From the NCBI GenBank assembly GCA_945888895.1, contig CAMDAY010000081.1, forward strand, positions 1-8,846: a DNA stretch of 8,846 bases. Reading direction: 5' to 3'. This document shows positions 5,934 to 8,846 of the stretch, piece after piece; the stretch's first letter is position 1, and the number at the start of each line of letters is the position of its first letter. This DNA is from Dehalococcoides mccartyi (lineage in GTDB: Bacteria; Chloroflexota; Dehalococcoidia; UBA2979). The notes below the pieces were generated by a model. That model saw only the letters and a program-made list of their open reading frames with translations. It made no database searches and was not told the DNA's origin. The position numbers and the translations under genes are program-made.

Positions 5934-6919
5934 TCCACGCACTGCTGATCGGCGGACTCGCGTTCCTGTTGTCGCTCCTCCTCGGCCGGCCCACGGTGGC
6001 GTGGCTCCAGGCGAAGAAGATGGGCAAGTCAATCTCAAAGGACGCGCCCTCGTCGCACTCGGTCAAGTCCGGCACCCCGACGATGGGCGGCATCTTCATC
6101 TGGGCGACGGTCGCCGTGATGACGCTGTTCACCAACCTGCTGATCTTTGATGCGGATGGCCTGCGCATCGAGCACGAGTCGATGCTGCTGCCGCTCGCCG
6201 TCGTCGTGACCACCGCGCTCATCGGCCTCTGGGACGACTTCGGCACGCTCGTCGGCGGCGTGGTCCGTCGCGGTCTGACGTGGCGTCTGAAGTTCCTGCT
6301 GATCGCGATCCTCGGCGGTGTCGTCGCAGCAACGATGTACTACGGGCTGGGCGCGCAGAGCGTGAACATCCCCTGGTACGGCCAGGTCCCGCTCGGACCC
6401 GCCTACCTCGTCGTCGCGTTCCTGATCATCTTCTCGACCACCAGCGCGGTCTCGATCACGGACGGGCTGGACGGGCTCCTCGGCGGGACGGCGGCGTTCG
6501 CCTTCGGGGCGTACGCGGTCATCGCGTTCCTCCAGGGCCAGATCTTCCTCGCGGTGTTCTCGTTCACCGTGACCGGCGCCCTGCTCGGCTTCCTCTGGTA
6601 CAACGCCCATCCCGCCGCGGTGTTCATGGGCGACACCGGCGCGCTCCCCCTCGGCGCGGCGCTGGGGACGGTCGCGCTGATGACCGGCCACTGGCTGCTG
6701 CTGCCGATCATCGGCGTCGTGTTCGTCGCCGAGGCGCTCTCCGACGTCATCCAGATCGCCTACTTCAAGACGACCGGTGGCCGCCGGCTCTTCCGCAAGA
6801 CGCCCCTGCACCACCACCTCGAGCTCCTCGGGTGGAGCGAACCGCAGGTCGTGATGCGGCTGTACCTCTTCGGGATGGCCGGCGCGATGGTCGGCATCGC
6901 CCTCGCGCTGTCGGTCTGA
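5930..6919 (+). CDS. mraY: Phospho-MurNAc-pentapeptide translocase MraY
   Basis: MraY transfers phospho-MurNAc-pentapeptide from UDP to undecaprenyl phosphate, making lipid I at the cytoplasmic face of the membrane. The 329 residues contain about ten membrane segments. Family motifs are GTPTMGG (48-54), the acidic pair D102-D103, TDGLDGL (177-183), NAHPAAVFMGDTG (225-237) with catalytic Asp D235, and HHHLE (294-298). Three sites differ from the usual pattern: the Lys of DDxxK is T106, the Asn three residues before TDG is S175, and GDTGSLALG reads GDTGALPLG. The core acidic residues and His triad are intact, so activity is expected. The start overlaps the murF stop (ATGA), with GGAG at 5919-5922 seven bases upstream. 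A 103-bp AT-rich gap follows the gene. Confidence 0.97.
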   Translation: MIHALLIGGLAFLLSLLLGRPTVAWLQAKKMGKSISKDAPSSHSVKSGTPTMGGIFIWATVAVMTLFTNLLIFDADGLRIEHESMLLPLAVVVTTALIGLWDDFGTLVGGVVRRGLTWRLKFLLIAILGGVVAATMYYGLGAQSVNIPWYGQVPLGPAYLVVAFLIIFSTTSAVSITDGLDGLLGGTAAFAFGAYAVIAFLQGQIFLAVFSFTVTGALLGFLWYNAHPAAVFMGDTGALPLGAALGTVALMTGHWLLLPIIGVVFVAEALSDVIQIAYFKTTGGRRLFRKTPLHHHLELLGWSEPQVVMRLYLFGMAGAMVGIALALSV

Positions 6920-6986
6920 TGTCGACCGTTATGTCGATTCATCGCACCGCCGAGAGGTTTGCAACTGGCGCTCCTCAGGTGTGGCG

Positions 6987-7009
6987 TGATACAAACTGTG
7001 GATTAATAT
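6987..7009 (+). promoter_or_regulatory. Possible internal promoter before murD
   Basis: The gap from 6920 to 7022 is clearly richer in A+T than the rest of the window. It contains an extended -10-like TGATACAAA (6987-6995) and a second -10-like TAATAT (7004-7009). TTGCAA at 6959-6964 resembles a -35, but the distance to either -10 is too long for a standard promoter. A start near 7002 would give a leader that reaches the strong SD at 7046. The evidence is composition plus weak matches. Confidence 0.3.
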
Positions 7010-7022
7010 CGGCTTACCCGCT

Positions 7023-8405
7023 ATGACAGATATGCAGAATCTGTTGGAGGCGCGTGTGACGGTTGTCGGTCTGGGGATCGAGGGCATCGATCTCGTGCGT
7101 TTCCTCACTTCCGAGGGCGCACGAGTCACGGTGTCCGACGCACGTCCCCCGGAACAGCTCACCGAACAGCTCGCCGCCATCGAAGGATGCGAGGCGCGCC
7201 TGTCGCTGGGCGGAAACCGCATCGAGGATCTGACCGAAGCCGACGCCGTGTACGTCTCGCAGGGCGTCCCCGCCGCACTTCCCGCCCTCCGTGCCGCCGA
7301 GGAACGTGGCGTGCCGGTCTCCTCGATGCTCGAGCTGTTCCTCGACCGCTGCCCTGCGCCGGTCGCCGGGATCACCGGCTCCGCTGGCAAGACCACGACC
7401 ACCTCACTCGTCGGCGCCATGCTCGATGCGTCCGGTCAGGACCACGTCGTCGGAGGCAACATCGGCGTCGGGCTGCTGTCACTGCTCCCGCAGATCACGC
7501 CGAACACGCGCGTCGTCGTGGAGATGTCCCACACGCAGCTCTCGCGCGTCGCGCGCAGCCCGGAGCTCGCCTGCGTCACGAACGTCACGCCGAACCACCT
7601 CGACCAGTTCTCGTGGGACGACTACGTCGACCTCAAGCGCCGCGTGTTCAAGCACCAGCGGCCCGAGGATCGCGCCGTCTTCAACTACGACGACCCCGTT
7701 GCGCGCTCGTTCATGGACGAGGCCGCCGGGCACGTCTACTCGACCTCCCGCACCCAGCGCATCCCGGGCGACGGAGCGATGCTCGACGGCGACCGCATCG
7801 TGCACGTCGTGGACGGCGCACCCATCGAGGTGCTGCGCCGCGACGAGATCCGCCTGCGCGGCGAGCACAACGTGGAGAACGTCCTCTCCGCCGTCGCCGT
7901 CGCGGGTCTCCTCGGCGTGTCAGAGGAAGCCGCCGCGCGTGCGATCCGTGTCTTCACCGGCGTCCCGCATCGCCTCGAACCCATCGCCACGATCGAAGGC
8001 GTCACGTGGATCAACGACTCCATCGCGACGGCGCCCGAGCGCACGCTCGCGGGGATGCACGCGTTCACGGAGCCGCTGGTGCTGCTGCTCGGCGGGCGCG
8101 ACAAGAACCTGCCGACGCGCGTGCTGGGCGAGGAAGCCGTGCGCCGCTGCCGCGCCGTGATCACCTTCGGCGAGGCGTCCGACCTCTACGCCTCCGCCAT
8201 CCGTGACGCCGAAGGCAGCGAGCGCGTGACTCTGCGCCAGGTTGCCGATGTCGACGCTGCCGTGGCCGCCGCCGCAGAGCTCGCGCACTCCGGTGACGTC
8301 GTGCTGTTCAGCCCCGCGGGCACCTCGTTCGACGCGTTTCGCAACTTCGAAGCCCGTGGGCGCGCCTTCCGCGACGCGGTGCTGGCGCGGGAGGGCACCC
8401 GATGA
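7023..8405 (+). CDS. murD: UDP-MurNAc-L-alanine--glutamate ligase MurD
   Basis: MurD adds glutamate (normally D-Glu) to UDP-MurNAc-L-Ala in the cytoplasm with ATP. The 460-residue form has an N-terminal UDP-binding domain starting RVTVVGLGIEG (11-21), the P-loop GITGSAGKTTTT (116-127), GGNIG (144-148), TPNHLD (189-194), K205 at the site of the carbamylated lysine, HNVENVLSA (282-290), GVPHRLEPI (313-321), LGGRDKNLP (356-364), and a C-terminal SPAGTSFDAFRNFEARG (430-446). Variants from the E. coli pattern are SHTQ for SSFQ (169-172) and NDSIATA for NDSKATN (331-337). The residues matching E. coli T321, K348, S415 and F422, which bind D-Glu, seem kept (T336, K361, S435, F442). The ATG at 7023 has no SD; GTG at 7056 has a strong one and would remove 11 residues. 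The end overlaps ftsW. Confidence 0.94.
   Translation: MTDMQNLLEARVTVVGLGIEGIDLVRFLTSEGARVTVSDARPPEQLTEQLAAIEGCEARLSLGGNRIEDLTEADAVYVSQGVPAALPALRAAEERGVPVSSMLELFLDRCPAPVAGITGSAGKTTTTSLVGAMLDASGQDHVVGGNIGVGLLSLLPQITPNTRVVVEMSHTQLSRVARSPELACVTNVTPNHLDQFSWDDYVDLKRRVFKHQRPEDRAVFNYDDPVARSFMDEAAGHVYSTSRTQRIPGDGAMLDGDRIVHVVDGAPIEVLRRDEIRLRGEHNVENVLSAVAVAGLLGVSEEAAARAIRVFTGVPHRLEPIATIEGVTWINDSIATAPERTLAGMHAFTEPLVLLLGGRDKNLPTRVLGEEAVRRCRAVITFGEASDLYASAIRDAEGSERVTLRQVADVDAAVAAAAELAHSGDVVLFSPAGTSFDAFRNFEARGRAFRDAVLAREGTR
7046..7050 (+). promoter_or_regulatory. SD-like GGAGG near the murD start
   Basis: GGAGG lies five bases before an in-frame GTG at 7056, inside the reading frame that begins at 7023. 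It may mark the true murD start or a second one; the spacing is ideal. Confidence 0.4.
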
Positions 8406-8846
8406 TGCGCTCCGCCGCCGCCCAGTCCAGAGTCAGCCAGCCTCGATCGAACCCCGCGCCATCGCAGCGGGTGGTGGCCCACGCACCCGATTACCTGCTG
8501 CTGACCACCGTAATCATGCTCTGCGTGATCGGCCTGATCGCCGTGTACTCGGCGTCGTATGCCCTCGGCGCCGCCGAGTTCAAGGACGCGAACTACTTCA
8601 TCAAGAAGCAGGCGTTCGCCTTCGTCCTCGGCATCATCGCCATGACGATCGCGACCGTCCTCGACTACCGCATCCTCATGCGGCTCAGCCCGCTGATCAT
8701 GTTCGTCGCACTCGTCGCGCTTGCGCTGGTCCTCGTGCCCGGCATCGGCGTCGAGCAGAACGGTGCGCGCAGCTGGATCGCGATCGGTCCGCTGCCGCCG
8801 CTCCAGCCCTCGGAGTTCGCCAAGCTCGCCGTGCTGATCTACCTCT
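8402..8846 (+). CDS. ftsW: Septal peptidoglycan polymerase FtsW, N-terminal part
   Basis: The first 148 codons are present and the gene runs off the right edge. It is a SEDS-family glycosyltransferase, which polymerises lipid II at the septum as partner of FtsI. A cytoplasmic tail of about 30 residues rich in Ser, Pro, Gln and Arg is followed by membrane segments at about 31-53, 70-87 and 95-113. NGARSWIAIGPLPPLQPSEF (120-139) is the hallmark loop of FtsW/RodA (GARxWIxxGxxxxQPSExxK). RodA is the main alternative; the place after murD in the dcw cluster favours FtsW. The start ATG at 8402 overlaps the murD TGA, and GGGAGGG (8389-8395) lies six bases upstream. A second ATG at 8405 is in the same frame and would change only one residue. 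The catalytic extracellular loop is outside the window. Confidence 0.95.
   Translation, partial: MMRSAAAQSRVSQPRSNPAPSQRVVAHAPDYLLLTTVIMLCVIGLIAVYSASYALGAAEFKDANYFIKKQAFAFVLGIIAMTIATVLDYRILMRLSPLIMFVALVALALVLVPGIGVEQNGARSWIAIGPLPPLQPSEFAKLAVLIYL

Noticed and set aside
1..8846. CRISPR arrays, insertion sequences, tRNA or rRNA genes, attachment sites
   Set aside because: I saw no spaced repeats, transposase, terminal repeats or cloverleaf-like segments; nearly all of the window is accounted for by the listed genes.

Overview
The window holds the front part of a bacterial division and cell wall (dcw) cluster on the + strand, and the start of a divergent two-gene unit on the - strand. By eye the DNA is about two thirds G+C, with strong G/C preference at third codon positions, SD-led starts and several GTG starts. 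The taxon cannot be fixed from sequence alone. The MurD variant motifs (DSIATAPERTL, GGRDKNLP), the MraY variants and an FtsI without a PASTA tail remind me of Chloroflexota, but this is recollection, not a search. Actinobacteria or another high-GC phylum are not excluded.

Layout. Positions 1-75 (-) are the first 25 codons of trmD, cut by the window edge. Its GTG start overlaps the stop of a MogA/MoaB-type molybdopterin adenylyltransferase gene (72-587, -). A 232-bp divergent gap (588-819) carries the likely dcw promoter and a clear MraZ box: three TGGGR repeats spaced exactly 10 bp, plus a weak fourth. Part of the box also folds into a strong hairpin in the mraZ leader. Then follow mraZ (820-1242), rsmH/mraW (1243-2211), an ftsL-like gene (2211-2717), ftsI (2788-4536), murF (4533-5933), mraY (5930-6919), murD (7023-8405) and the first 148 codons of ftsW (8402 to the edge).

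How it works together. MraZ is the cluster's own regulator. RsmH methylates 16S rRNA. FtsL, FtsI and FtsW are parts of the septal peptidoglycan synthase. MurD and MurF are cytoplasmic ligases of the UDP-MurNAc-peptide, and MraY attaches that precursor to the lipid carrier to make lipid I. Most junctions overlap by 1-4 bases or abut, which suggests one translationally coupled transcript. The two gaps are 70 bp before ftsI, with a small hairpin, and 103 bp before murD, which is AT-rich and may hold an internal promoter. murE, usually between ftsI and murF, is missing from that position.

The window is mostly an ordinary dcw cluster and I see no new system. The points most worth a second look are the MraZ box/hairpin overlap, the missing murE, the mraY-murD gap, and unusual residues in MraY and MurD.
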